From NCBI RefSeq assembly GCF_009866655.1, contig NZ_CP047420.1:1860001-1924000 (forward strand): DNA of 64,000 nt, read 5' to 3'. The notes under the pieces are model-generated. The model saw only the letters and a list, made by a program, of their open reading frames with translations, did no database searches and was not told the origin of the DNA. Shown piece after piece: positions 25,542 through 33,492 of this stretch (the stretch's first letter is position 1; each line of letters starts with the position of its first letter). The stretch is from Rathayibacter sp. VKM Ac-2804. GTDB lineage: Bacteria; Actinomycetota; Actinomycetes; Actinomycetales; Microbacteriaceae. The translations under genes and the position numbers were made by a program.

Positions 25542-26113
25542 GGGAGAGACCCCGGGACGTAGGAGGACAGCGCGGCGGCCTCGTGGGGCATGAGCACGGT
25601 GCCGCCGGCGACGCCGGCCGCGGTCTGCGTCCACTGGATCTGACCGGCGAGCGACTGCTCGCGGACCTGGCCGAGGGGTGCGCCGAGCGCGCGGGCAGCG
25701 ATCTGCAGCGCGAGGTCGACGACGAGAGGGACCGCGGCGAGCGCGTGCCCGTGGGTGATGGTGACGACGACGGGCCAGGCGAGTCCGGGCGCTTCGATCG
25801 CGCCGTCGTCGTACCAGGTGAGCGCGGTGACGTCGAGCTCGCGGCCGGCGGAGGTGAGGGCGACGACGCCGGTGAGGTGCGTCGTCGGGAGGTAGAGGGT
25901 GCCGCCGACGTACTCGGAGCGGCGCGGCCGGTAGACGCTCGTCCGCGACGGGGCGATGTGCCAGTGGCAGTGGTCGGTGATCGCCTGCGCTGCGGCCTGC
26001 AGCGCGAGCGGGAGGTGGGGGTGGTCGGCGGGGATGTAGCCCTGCGAGCGGTCCTCCATCTGCTGCGCCGTGGCGAAGCCGTGGACGGGCTCGGGCTCGG
26101 TCTGGTCTGCCAT
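25538..26113 (-). CDS. Head-tail adaptor (gp6/gp15-like connector)
   Basis: 191 residues, helical N-terminal half (DHPHLPLALQAAAQAITDHCHWHIAPSRT) followed by beta strands with VGGTLYLPTTHLTGVVALTSAGRELDV and a C-terminal helix pair. This is the layout of actinophage head-tail adaptors that bind the portal. Follows the capsid gene and the small zinc-type protein. Confidence 0.82.
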   Translation of the reverse strand: MADQTEPEPVHGFATAQQMEDRSQGYIPADHPHLPLALQAAAQAITDHCHWHIAPSRTSVYRPRRSEYVGGTLYLPTTHLTGVVALTSAGRELDVTALTWYDDGAIEAPGLAWPVVVTITHGHALAAVPLVVDLALQIAARALGAPLGQVREQSLAGQIQWTQTAAGVAGGTVLMPHEAAALSSYVPGSLP

Positions 26114-26126
26114 CCCCGCCGCCTCC

Positions 26127-26387
26127 CTACTTCGTGCGGGCGGCGCGAGCCGCCTTGTTGGTGGGTGCGGCCTTGCCGGCCGGCTTGACGGTCTCGGTGA
26201 GGCCCTGCCGCTTCGCCTCTTCGGGCGAGAGCAGGAGGGTCGTCTTGTGGCCGTTGATGGTGGTCTCGTAGCGCTTGAGCGTCATGCTGTCGCCCTCTCT
26301 CCGTACGGCGCGGTGGTCGACGGGGACCACCGTGGACGGTGCTCCGCATGCCGCGTGCGGTGCTCCGCAGATGCGGCACTGTGCCAC
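26127..26387 (-). CDS. Small phage protein with N-terminal Cys motif
   Basis: 86 residues from GTG 26387, which has an AGGGG site 6 bp upstream. The start MAQCRICGAPHAACGAPS holds CxxC-x6-C and could bind zinc. Residues 35-60 (MTLKRYETTINGHKTTLLLSPEEAKRQGL) are a beta hairpin plus helix common to small proteins between capsid and connector genes in actinophages. An internal ATG at 26285 could give a short form. Confidence 0.75.
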   Translation of the reverse strand: MAQCRICGAPHAACGAPSTVVPVDHRAVRREGDSMTLKRYETTINGHKTTLLLSPEEAKRQGLTETVKPAGKAAPTNKAARAARTK

Positions 26388-26404
26388 GGTGGTCCCCTCT
26401 CGGG

Positions 26405-27709
26405 TTACGCGGTCAGGTCGATGGTGACGAACGCCTTGGGGCGCAGGACACCGAACGCGACGCGCTCCTCGCCGAGGATGGCGACGAGGTTGCGGATGAA
26501 GAAGTCCGCGTGGGAGTCGGTCGCGGTGATCGACGCCTGCTCGCGGTCCCAGAGGACCGCCTTGCGGAAGTCGCCGACGAGGGCGACTCCGGAGGCGACG
26601 GCCTCCGACTCGACGACGGGCAGGCCGTGCAGGGTCGGGATCGCGCCGGCGGTCGCCTCGTTCTGTGGGTTCTTCGCGAGCCGGGCGAGCTGGATCTTCT
26701 CCCAGTCCGTCGGGTTCATCAGGTACCCGGTCGGCCGCGAGCGGCCCACGGTCTTGACCTTGGTCTGCGCGAGCAGGGTCGTCTCGAGCAGCGGGTCAAG
26801 ACCCGCGACGGTCGAGGAGTAGCCCTGCGCCTGGATGCCCGAGGTGCTCAGGATCCCGCGCAGGTGCTCGCCCGTGCCGGAGCCGTTGACGATCTCGTCT
26901 TCCTCGGTCTCCGCGAGGTCGTCACGGAGCTCCTGGTCGATGAGGCCGCGCAGCTGCCCGGCGTCGGCGAGGCCGCGCTTGGTGGCGGGCACCCACTCGG
27001 CGATCGTCTTGACCGTCTCGGTCACCTGCTCGAAGGCCATCGAGCCCTCGGGCTTGTAGCCGCCGCCCGCGGCGAGCACGAGCGGTCCCGCGGCGCCGGG
27101 CGCCGTCGGGGCGGCCGAGCTGGTGGCCTCGGCGACGACGTCCGCGGAGTTGAGCTGCGCGGTCTGGCGGACGTACTCGACGGTGTCGGAGGTCGTCTGC
27201 CGGACCGAGATCAGGTCGCGCAGCGCGAGCGGCCGGCGGCCGAGGAGCTCGAAGTCGCTCTGGCGGTCGTTGGTCACGAACGCGCCGCCGGAGGTGCTCG
27301 AGGTGCCGGTGAGCAGCGCCTTGAGGCCGAGGGGCTGCGACTGCACGCGAGCCTTCGAGCTGATGCGGCCGTCGGGGAACGACTTCATCATCGCGTCGTA
27401 CTCGACGGACTCCGTGAAGAGCTGGCCGATCGACTTGCCGCGGGTGGGCGCGATGAAGTCGCCGGGGGCGTTCTTGCGCTCCGGGGTCTGCTCGAGTCCG
27501 AGGTCGATGCCGATCGCAGCGAGCGCGGCCTTGACCTCGGCGCTGGACTGGCCCTTCTCGAAGTCGGCCTTGGCCGCCTCGTAGGACTTGAGGTGGGTCG
27601 ACGCTGCGGCGACCTCCTCGTGGGTCAGGTCGCGGTTCTCGGCCTCGGCCTTGGCCGCGATGTCGCGGGCGGCCTTGAGCTCGACCCGCATCTTCTCCTT
27701 GGGGTCCAC
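26405..27709 (-). CDS. Major capsid protein, HK97 fold
   Basis: 434 residues. The first ~100 form a charged helical delta/scaffold domain (RVELKAARDIAAKAEAENRD), normally removed by the prohead protease. The HK97 fold follows: RRPLALRDLISVRQTTSDTVEYVRQ (N-arm/E-loop region), KTIAEWVPATKRGLAD (P-domain), GTGEHLRGILSTSGI and a C-terminal FFIRNLVAILGEERVAFGVLRPKAFVTIDLTA (A-domain). Next to the protease gene as expected. Confidence 0.95.
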   Translation of the reverse strand: MDPKEKMRVELKAARDIAAKAEAENRDLTHEEVAAASTHLKSYEAAKADFEKGQSSAEVKAALAAIGIDLGLEQTPERKNAPGDFIAPTRGKSIGQLFTESVEYDAMMKSFPDGRISSKARVQSQPLGLKALLTGTSSTSGGAFVTNDRQSDFELLGRRPLALRDLISVRQTTSDTVEYVRQTAQLNSADVVAEATSSAAPTAPGAAGPLVLAAGGGYKPEGSMAFEQVTETVKTIAEWVPATKRGLADAGQLRGLIDQELRDDLAETEEDEIVNGSGTGEHLRGILSTSGIQAQGYSSTVAGLDPLLETTLLAQTKVKTVGRSRPTGYLMNPTDWEKIQLARLAKNPQNEATAGAIPTLHGLPVVESEAVASGVALVGDFRKAVLWDREQASITATDSHADFFIRNLVAILGEERVAFGVLRPKAFVTIDLTA

Positions 27710-27725
27710 GGGGGACCTCCCTTCG

Positions 27726-28493
27726 TTAGAGAGTTGCGAGCTCGCAGGTTGCGAGCTCGATCTGCAGACGGGTCAGAGCGGACGGCTCGCCGGTCGGTTC
27801 GTCGGACTTCACCGTCGCCGGTTCGTCGTCCTTCACCTCGTGACTGCCGCTGGCCTTGCCTTCGTCTTCGGTTTCGAGGGCGGACAGCACGCGGCCGATC
27901 GAGTCGTACGCGGTGCGCAGCTCGCCCTCGTTCTTGGCCGAGATGACTCGGCCGGCCTTGACCTCGGCAGCCAGGCGTGCGGCGGAGCGGCCGCCGGCCT
28001 TGACTGCGAGAAGTTCGGTCTCCTGGTTCGCGCCGATCGGCGTCGGCCCGACCTCGTAGAGCTTGAGCTTGCGCAGCTCCCAGACGGAGTCGGGCTCGTC
28101 CTCGCTCTTGACGATCGCGTAGTCGAGCACGTCGTACGCGAAGGAGAACTGCGCGACGCGGCGGCCCTTGAGCAGGCGGTACACCTGCATCGCCTTCGGG
28201 CCCTCGAGGTCGAGCTGGGCCTTCACCCACAGGCCCTCGTCGGTCTCCTTCGCCTCGAGGACGTGCCCGATGTTGTAGTCGGGGTCGTCCATCCGGTGCG
28301 ACCAGTAGACGGGGATCGGGTTGCCCGACGCCTCCCACTCGGCGAGGGTGTCGGCGAAGGCGCCCTTGAGGACGCGGTCGCCGTAGCTGTCGACGTTCCC
28401 GAAGACGGAGACGATCGCCTCGAAGACGCCCTCGCCGAGCTCGTCGTCGGGGCCGACGGCCTTCACCTGGACGGTGCTGTTCTTGGTGAGCAT
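27726..28493 (-). CDS. Prohead protease (HK97-type, U35/S78)
   Basis: 255 residues. FEAIVSVFGNVDSYGDRVLKGAF (N-terminal family motif), NPIPVYWSHRMDDP with the catalytic His near residue 65, and RRVAQFSFAYDV with the catalytic Ser near 116 are present, then YEVGPTPIGANQET. It cleaves the capsid delta domain during maturation. The last ~90 residues are Ala/Glu/Lys-rich and may be an internal scaffold or targeting tail. Confidence 0.93.
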   Translation of the reverse strand: MLTKNSTVQVKAVGPDDELGEGVFEAIVSVFGNVDSYGDRVLKGAFADTLAEWEASGNPIPVYWSHRMDDPDYNIGHVLEAKETDEGLWVKAQLDLEGPKAMQVYRLLKGRRVAQFSFAYDVLDYAIVKSEDEPDSVWELRKLKLYEVGPTPIGANQETELLAVKAGGRSAARLAAEVKAGRVISAKNEGELRTAYDSIGRVLSALETEDEGKASGSHEVKDDEPATVKSDEPTGEPSALTRLQIELATCELATL

Positions 28494-28502
28494 CTCTGCC
28501 TC

Positions 28503-30443
28503 CTACTCGAAGTCGATGACGACGTCGCACATGCAGCCGGCGACGTCGTCGACGTCGAGCGCAGAGGAGTCGCCGGGCCAGTTGGCGCCGTTGCTGAATG
28601 CCGCGTCGATGGCGACGGTCTCGCCGTTCATCGAGGCGTGCGTGGACCGGGGGTTGCTCGACGTGGTGATCCACGTCTTCGTCGCGCCGCGGCCGCCGGA
28701 GACCTGCGTGGCGGCCTCGACGGTCGCGAAGCCGGCGAGCGACGTCGTGATCGTCTGCGCGAGCTCGTCGGAGCGGGCGCCCTTGGCGACGTCGAAGACA
28801 TGGCCGACCTCGGCGAGCGGCTCCTCCGCCTCGGCGAGGGCGTCCTCGAGCTTGATGCGGGTGACCGCGTTGATGCTCGTGGCGTTCGACTTCGCCACCT
28901 TCTGCAGGTACGCGAGGGTGCGGTCGACGTCGTACTCGTCGGGGTCGGCGCCGAGCGCGTCGAGCTGCTTGCGCGCGACGTCCTCGGTGATCGACGACGA
29001 GAGCGCGAAGAGGATCGCCGCGAGGTCGGTGTCCCAGCGGTCGCCGTTCCACCAGTCCGCGTCGGCCTTCGCGCCGAGCACCGATCGGATCGACTGCTCC
29101 TGCTTGGCGAAGAAGTCGCCGATGACCTTGCGCGCCTTCACGCGCTGCTGCGACGTCGCGCGCGCCTTCTCGAGCGGGCGCGCCTTCCGCGTCGGCCGTG
29201 GGCTCGAGAGCTCGCCGCCGGGCGCCGCCTCCTCCGCGACCGGGTCGGTCGCGCCGACCTCGAGCATGTTCAGCGGGGCGAGGAGGATGTCGCCGCCGGG
29301 GACGCTGGGCAGGTTCGCCCGGGCGCGTGCCTCGTTGCGGGTCATGTAGGGCGCGCCGACGGAGGACTGCAGCTGCGCGGCCTGCTCCTCGAAGGAGCCG
29401 CGGAGCTTCTCCTCCATGTTGAACTCGACGTAGACGCGGTCGGTGTCCGGGAATTCGGGCAGCAGCTGCAGCGCGATCTCCTGCTGGATGTCCGCGAGCC
29501 ACGGGCCGAGGGTGTCCTGGTAGAGCATCTTGTGCTGCTCAGTGATGTTCGAGAACGTCGCGTGGTCGAGGATTCCGACCATGGGCGGCGGGATGAAGTA
29601 GGCGGCCGCGACCTCCTCGCGGGTGAGCTTGCGGCTCTCCACGTACTGCAGGTCGACGGCGGAGTGCGCCGCAGCGACGAACTTCATGCCGTCCTCGAGG
29701 ACGGGCGTCCCGCCGGCCTCGGTCGCGGATCCACCGTTGTACTGGGCGCGCCACGCCGACCGGAATCGGTTGCGGGCCGCGGGGTCCCACTCCTTGCCCT
29801 GCGGGTCGGCGGGGCGCTCGATGTAGCCGGAGACGCGCGCGCCGTTGCGGAGGACCTGCTCGCGCATCTGGCCTGCGGCGTACTCCTCGGCGAGGATCCG
29901 GCGCAGGGTCTCGATGGGCGAGAGGCCGGAGCGGCCGTTGGTCGGGTTGTAGCCGCGGAAGTAGACCACGTGCCGGGCGTCGATCTCGGTCTTGCCCTTG
30001 TCGCCCTCGACGGCGAAGGACGTCGGCCGGAGCCAGTCCTCGCCCGAGGGCTTGATCATGGGCGGCGGGATGCGCACGAGGGCGGCCTGGCCGGCCTCCT
30101 GGTTCTTCACCCAGTAGGCGGCGTCGAAGATGCAGCGGTCGGCGACGAGGTCGCGCTTGAGGCGGTACGGGGTCGTGAAGCTGTTCGGCGCGCCGAGCAG
30201 CTGCGCGAGGGGGTGGTCGCGCAGCCGCTCGCGGTCCGTGTCGGAGATGCGGCGGAAGGCGTGGATGTTCAGCTGGGCGATGTTGCGGGCGAGGAAGTCG
30301 ACGACCGTGCGCACCGCCGGCTGGGTCTTGTAGATCTCGGCGTAGTCCTGGGTGAAGTCGTCCGAGATCTTGAGCGCGTAGGGCGCCTGCGCGGTCGGCT
30401 TCTGCAGCGAGACCAGGGATCCGGAGGAGACGGCGAAGGCCAT
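28503..30443 (-). CDS. Portal protein fused to a MuF-type head morphogenesis domain
   Basis: 646 residues, longer than a usual ~400-residue HK97 portal. Residues 1-~400 are the portal (FLARNIAQLNIHAFRR, then VVYFRGYNPTNGRSGLSPIETLRRIL and YFIPPPMVGILDHATFSNITEQHKMLYQDTLGPWLADIQ). From ~416 a long helical basic region leads to a C-terminal MuF-like fold (ATKTWITTSSNPRSTHASMNGE ... GCMCDVVIDFE), carried in many phages as a separate minor capsid protein. The fusion would put MuF into every portal subunit. Confidence 0.93.
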   Translation of the reverse strand: MAFAVSSGSLVSLQKPTAQAPYALKISDDFTQDYAEIYKTQPAVRTVVDFLARNIAQLNIHAFRRISDTDRERLRDHPLAQLLGAPNSFTTPYRLKRDLVADRCIFDAAYWVKNQEAGQAALVRIPPPMIKPSGEDWLRPTSFAVEGDKGKTEIDARHVVYFRGYNPTNGRSGLSPIETLRRILAEEYAAGQMREQVLRNGARVSGYIERPADPQGKEWDPAARNRFRSAWRAQYNGGSATEAGGTPVLEDGMKFVAAAHSAVDLQYVESRKLTREEVAAAYFIPPPMVGILDHATFSNITEQHKMLYQDTLGPWLADIQQEIALQLLPEFPDTDRVYVEFNMEEKLRGSFEEQAAQLQSSVGAPYMTRNEARARANLPSVPGGDILLAPLNMLEVGATDPVAEEAAPGGELSSPRPTRKARPLEKARATSQQRVKARKVIGDFFAKQEQSIRSVLGAKADADWWNGDRWDTDLAAILFALSSSITEDVARKQLDALGADPDEYDVDRTLAYLQKVAKSNATSINAVTRIKLEDALAEAEEPLAEVGHVFDVAKGARSDELAQTITTSLAGFATVEAATQVSGGRGATKTWITTSSNPRSTHASMNGETVAIDAAFSNGANWPGDSSALDVDDVAGCMCDVVIDFE

Positions 30444-30457
30444 GCGGTGCCCCTCCC

Positions 30458-30667
30458 TCAGAGTGCCTGGATGTAGAGCACGCGGTCGCGCTCGATGACG
30501 GCCTCGCCGTCGAGCTGCAGCGGCTCGGCGCCGCGCTCGAGGCGGGTCGCGTCGCGCAGCACGAGGAGCGGGCCGGTCTGGCGGTAGAGGATCCCGTCGA
30601 AGGCGGACCCGTCGACGAGGTTGACGATGACGCGGCGGCGCCAGAGCAGCCGGCGGAATGCGAGCAC
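30458..30667 (-). CDS. Small phage protein with Sm-like beta pattern, 69 aa
   Basis: A short basic helix (MLAFRRLLWRRR) is followed by VIVNLVDGSAFDGILYRQTGPLLVLRDATRL and AVIERDRVLYIQAL, a strand pattern with the central D-G-x-x-x-x-G turn as in Sm/LSm-like folds. Lies between terminase and portal genes, where small proteins of unknown role are usual in actinophages. Fold suggestion is inference. Confidence 0.65.
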   Translation of the reverse strand: MLAFRRLLWRRRVIVNLVDGSAFDGILYRQTGPLLVLRDATRLERGAEPLQLDGEAVIERDRVLYIQAL

Positions 30668-30676
30668 GAGCGCCTC

Positions 30677-32197
30677 CTAGACGATGAACAGGTCGTGGTC
30701 CTCGTACGCGGAGCGTCGAGGCTTAGGCGCGGTGCGCATCAGCCAGTGCGCGCCCATGACGCCGGAGAGCGGGGAGGCGTCGCCGGGGGAGTTGACGCGG
30801 TCGACGACGTAGGTGTCGCCGAGCTTCTTGACGACTGCGGTGCCGGCGGCGACGTCGAGCACGGGCTGGTCGCGGTGCCACGCCTTTCCGTTGTGCACGG
30901 CGTCCAGCAGGAGACCGGTCGCGATGCCGATGTCCGGGCCCTTCCAGTCAGCGACGACGAAGCCTGCCTGCTCGAGGTCGACGCGCAGCGACGAGGCTGG
31001 CCCGCCGTTGGTCTGCAGGGTGACGCCGCCGAGCGGCCACGTGCGCTCGGGCGAGGACAGCCAGGGGACGAGCCAGTCGGTGCCGGGGCGGGAGCGCATG
31101 ATGCCGATCTGCGCGGCGCCGTCCTCGCGCTCCATCGCGTAGGCGATGTGCGCCCAGGTGCGGTCGTGCGAGACCTCGACGCAGAGGTAGACGGGGGCGT
31201 CGGCCGGCGCGGTCGTGAGCGGGTCGCGCTGCTTCGCCCAGGTGCCCTCATGGAACGGGCCGCCGGTCGAGTCGTCGAGGAAGAGGTTCATCACCTCGGA
31301 GGTGAAGACCGGGGCCGGGTCGTAGGAGTACGACGAGGCGATGCTGTCGACGTGGATCGAGTAGCCGAGGGACGGGTTGGAGTAGGCCCAGGTCTCGGGC
31401 ATGGACGGGTCGGCGCCCTTCGGCGGCGACCACCAGAAGAGGCCGACCGAGGTGTTCGTGTCGCCGGCCTCGATCGCGTCCATGGCGATCTTGTGGAAGT
31501 GGCGCTGAACGATCGAGTCGAGGTAGCCGGTATTGGACGCCGCGAGGATCTGCGACCGCCGCCGCGCCATCGTCGTCTTCGAGAGCGCCGACCAGGCCGA
31601 GAAGGTCTTCTGCTTGAGGATCTCGTCGACGAAGACGAAGTCGAAGGTGAGCGAGCGGCCGCCGTTCTCTGCGGAGTCGACCCAGTAGCGCTGCCCGCCG
31701 GCGAGCTCGAACCAGAGCTCGCCGTTGGTGTTGGACTCGCGCGCGAACTCCGAGCGCAGGTCGGCGACCGCGGCGATGATCTTCTTCGCGTGCTCCCACG
31801 GCTTCTTGGCCGCGGCGAGCTTCTGCGCGACACCGAGCACCTGCGCGTCGCCGTCGAGGTACATGCGGAAGAGAATCATCAGCGCGGCGACGAACGTCTT
31901 GCCGTTCTGCCGCGCGACCCACAGCAGGATCAGCTTGAAGCGGTAGGAGCCGTCGGGGTTCAGCTCGAGCGCGTGGATCAGGAACCAGCATTCCCAGGGG
32001 TGCAGCGGAGGGGCGAGCTCGGCGTAGCGCGTGTCCGCGAGCTCCGCCGTCAGCATCGCCGCGAAGGCGATGGCGGCGAAGCCCGCGGAGGTGCGCTCGG
32101 TTAGCGGCCGGCGCGGGGGCGTGAAGACCCGCGGCACCTCGTGCCCGACGAGGGGCTTCTGCTCACGCCTTCTTCCGCCCGCTGCTCGCGCTGCCAC
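30677..32197 (-). CDS. Terminase large subunit
   Basis: 506 residues from GTG 32197, which has an AGG site and overlaps TerS by 35 bp; a GTG about 25 codons further in is possible. ATPase: adenine/Walker A motif WVARQNGKT (93-101), Walker B FDFVFVDE (184-192), coupling motif AASNTG near 215. Nuclease domain begins near 345 with CVEVSHDRTWAHIAYA (first metal Asp). Pumps DNA into proheads and cuts it. Confidence 0.95.
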   Translation of the reverse strand: MAARAAGGRRREQKPLVGHEVPRVFTPPRRPLTERTSAGFAAIAFAAMLTAELADTRYAELAPPLHPWECWFLIHALELNPDGSYRFKLILLWVARQNGKTFVAALMILFRMYLDGDAQVLGVAQKLAAAKKPWEHAKKIIAAVADLRSEFARESNTNGELWFELAGGQRYWVDSAENGGRSLTFDFVFVDEILKQKTFSAWSALSKTTMARRRSQILAASNTGYLDSIVQRHFHKIAMDAIEAGDTNTSVGLFWWSPPKGADPSMPETWAYSNPSLGYSIHVDSIASSYSYDPAPVFTSEVMNLFLDDSTGGPFHEGTWAKQRDPLTTAPADAPVYLCVEVSHDRTWAHIAYAMEREDGAAQIGIMRSRPGTDWLVPWLSSPERTWPLGGVTLQTNGGPASSLRVDLEQAGFVVADWKGPDIGIATGLLLDAVHNGKAWHRDQPVLDVAAGTAVVKKLGDTYVVDRVNSPGDASPLSGVMGAHWLMRTAPKPRRSAYEDHDLFIV

Positions 32198-32648
32198 CCT
32201 GCGAACCTCCGTTCCAGAACTGCGTGCGCAGGCTGTCGAGCTTGCTGACCTCCTTGGTCTTCGACGCCTCGGCGAGCTTGCCCATCACCTCGACGTAGCG
32301 CGAGGCGAGCGAGGCACGCTGCGGTACGTTCCCGGCGCCGTCGAGGTCGCGGGCGAGCGTGATGGCCAGCGCGGCGAGGTAGGCCATCCCGGGCGGGATG
32401 GTGAGCGCCTCGACAGCGTCGAGCGCCGAGAGCTCGTTCGGGCCCGGGCCCGCTGGCTCCTCCTCGGAGGGGACAGGGGACACGGTCGGTGTCCCCTCGA
32501 ATGTCCCCCCTGCTGTCCCCCCTCGCGGTGCGCGCGATGGCCGCATCTCGGTCACGGGAGCGACGTGCGGTGCGGCCTTGGAATTGGCCCGCTGCCTGCG
32601 CTTTTTCTCCCGCTCGCGTTCGCGCTTCTGCTCTGGTGTGAGCGGCAC
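32163..32648 (-). CDS. Terminase small subunit
   Basis: 161 residues from GTG 32648, chosen because AGGAGGT ends 7 bp upstream; GTG 32657 would sit on top of that site. A very basic N-terminus (EQKREREREKKRRQR), a low-complexity Pro/Gly/Thr linker (~35-60) and a helical C-terminal half (LDAVEALTIPPGMAYLAALAITLARDLDG, then ASLASRYVEVMGKLAE) like P27-family small terminases, which bind the packaging site. Directly upstream of TerL. Confidence 0.85.
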   Translation of the reverse strand: MPLTPEQKREREREKKRRQRANSKAAPHVAPVTEMRPSRAPRGGTAGGTFEGTPTVSPVPSEEEPAGPGPNELSALDAVEALTIPPGMAYLAALAITLARDLDGAGNVPQRASLASRYVEVMGKLAEASKTKEVSKLDSLRTQFWNGGSQGGSASSGRKKA

Positions 32649-32657
32649 GGTGACCAC

Positions 32658-32777
32658 CTCCTCGAGGTGGGATGGGGGACGGGACAGCGGGACAGGGGGG
32701 ACATGCCTGCCCGGGGGGGGGGACGATTCTCTGCCGGCGGAGGTCGACGGGCGACCGCGCCAGCGATGCGAGGCCCC
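32658..32777. other. G-rich non-coding gap, candidate packaging or regulatory region
   Basis: Between an 86-aa gene and TerS. It has runs of 4-9 G on the + strand and repeated GGGAC words, which continue inside the TerS linker as GGGGAC/GTCCCC. No gene seen. It could contain the cos site or TerS-binding repeats, as packaging sites commonly lie near the terminase genes. Confidence 0.4.
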
Positions 32778-33038
32778 CTACCCCTCCGGGTCGGGCTCGA
32801 TCTCGGCGAGGCGCTTGATGGTCGCGACCTGTTCGTCGTCGAGCTCGACTACGAGGGTCGCGTGCATGATCGCGAGACCGCCCGACATCGTCTCGATCTC
32901 AATCGGCTGGTCCGCGAGCTGCACGAGGGGCCGGACGCTCAGGCTGAGCCCGGCGACATCCGCGATGTAGTCGACGATGGCCTTCGCGCCAGCGCGCTGC
33001 ACGTGCTTGTGCTGGGTGATGACGAGCTCGGCGCTCAT
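32778..33038 (-). CDS. Hypothetical phage protein, 86 aa
   Basis: Starts ATG 33038. Contains QRAGAKAIVDYIADVAGLSLSVRPLV and IEIETMSGGLAIMHATLVVELDDEQVATIKRLAEI, a mixed alpha/beta pattern. Not recognised. Lies between HNH endonuclease and TerS in the packaging cluster. Confidence 0.65.
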   Translation of the reverse strand: MSAELVITQHKHVQRAGAKAIVDYIADVAGLSLSVRPLVQLADQPIEIETMSGGLAIMHATLVVELDDEQVATIKRLAEIEPDPEG

Positions 33039-33040
33039 AG

Positions 33041-33337
33041 CTACCAGACCCTTCCCGGATCGCCCAGACCAGGCTTTTGGTCGCCGGCGCCCTTGTTCTT
33101 GTTGCAGAGGGAGTGCGACGGCTGGCCGTTCGCGGGATCGTCGGCGAGCTCGGGATAGGCGATGCGCGACTTCTTGTGGTCGTATGCGAAGGCCTGCGGG
33201 TCTCGCCAGTCGAGGTAGGTGTCGATCGGCTCGCCGCAGAGCGCGCAGGGCAGGTTGTGTTCGCGGGTGACCTGCTTGAGGTTCTTGACGTTGCGGCGGT
33301 GCGCGGCGGTCGTGCGGCCGGGGATGCCAGCAGCCAT
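33041..33337 (-). CDS. HNH endonuclease of the packaging module
   Basis: 98 residues from ATG 33337 (GGAGG upstream). CALCGEPID (zinc Cys pair), AFAYDHKKSRI (first HNH His), and PSHSLCNKNKG with the N and the last zinc Cys. Such proteins next to terminase are needed for cos cleavage in HK97-type phages (HK97 gp74). First gene of the late block, just left of the + strand moron. Confidence 0.9.
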   Translation of the reverse strand: MAAGIPGRTTAAHRRNVKNLKQVTREHNLPCALCGEPIDTYLDWRDPQAFAYDHKKSRIAYPELADDPANGQPSHSLCNKNKGAGDQKPGLGDPGRVW

Positions 33338-33480
33338 AAGGGCGCCTCCGATGAACGACGAAGGCGCCTCGACCCGCTGACCGGGGAGACGCCTTCCGCT
33401 CGACACTTTCGCTTCCTACACGTGTCGGCCTGTGGCCATCATACACATTTCGAGACCGGGCGAAAGTCAAGCCGCGTCAA

Positions 33481-33486
33481 TAAGAT
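33481..33486 (+). promoter_or_regulatory. -10 element of a leaderless promoter
   Basis: TAAGAT ends 6 bp before ATG 33493, so transcription would start at or next to the start codon. This matches the spacing of the lysogeny promoters at 43208-43213. No convincing -35 is seen. Confidence 0.5.
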
Positions 33487-33492
33487 CAGCGG

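Noticed and set aside
27588..30476. 962-codon open frame on the + strand opposite capsid, protease and portal genes
   Set aside because: Antisense shadow of high-GC coding DNA; repeated L/D/V/R low-complexity sequence and no ribosome site, while the minus strand holds well-known head proteins.
33438..33470. TTGACT and TATGAT on the minus strand upstream of the HNH gene
   Set aside because: Spacing is 21 bp, too long for a normal promoter; not listed as one.
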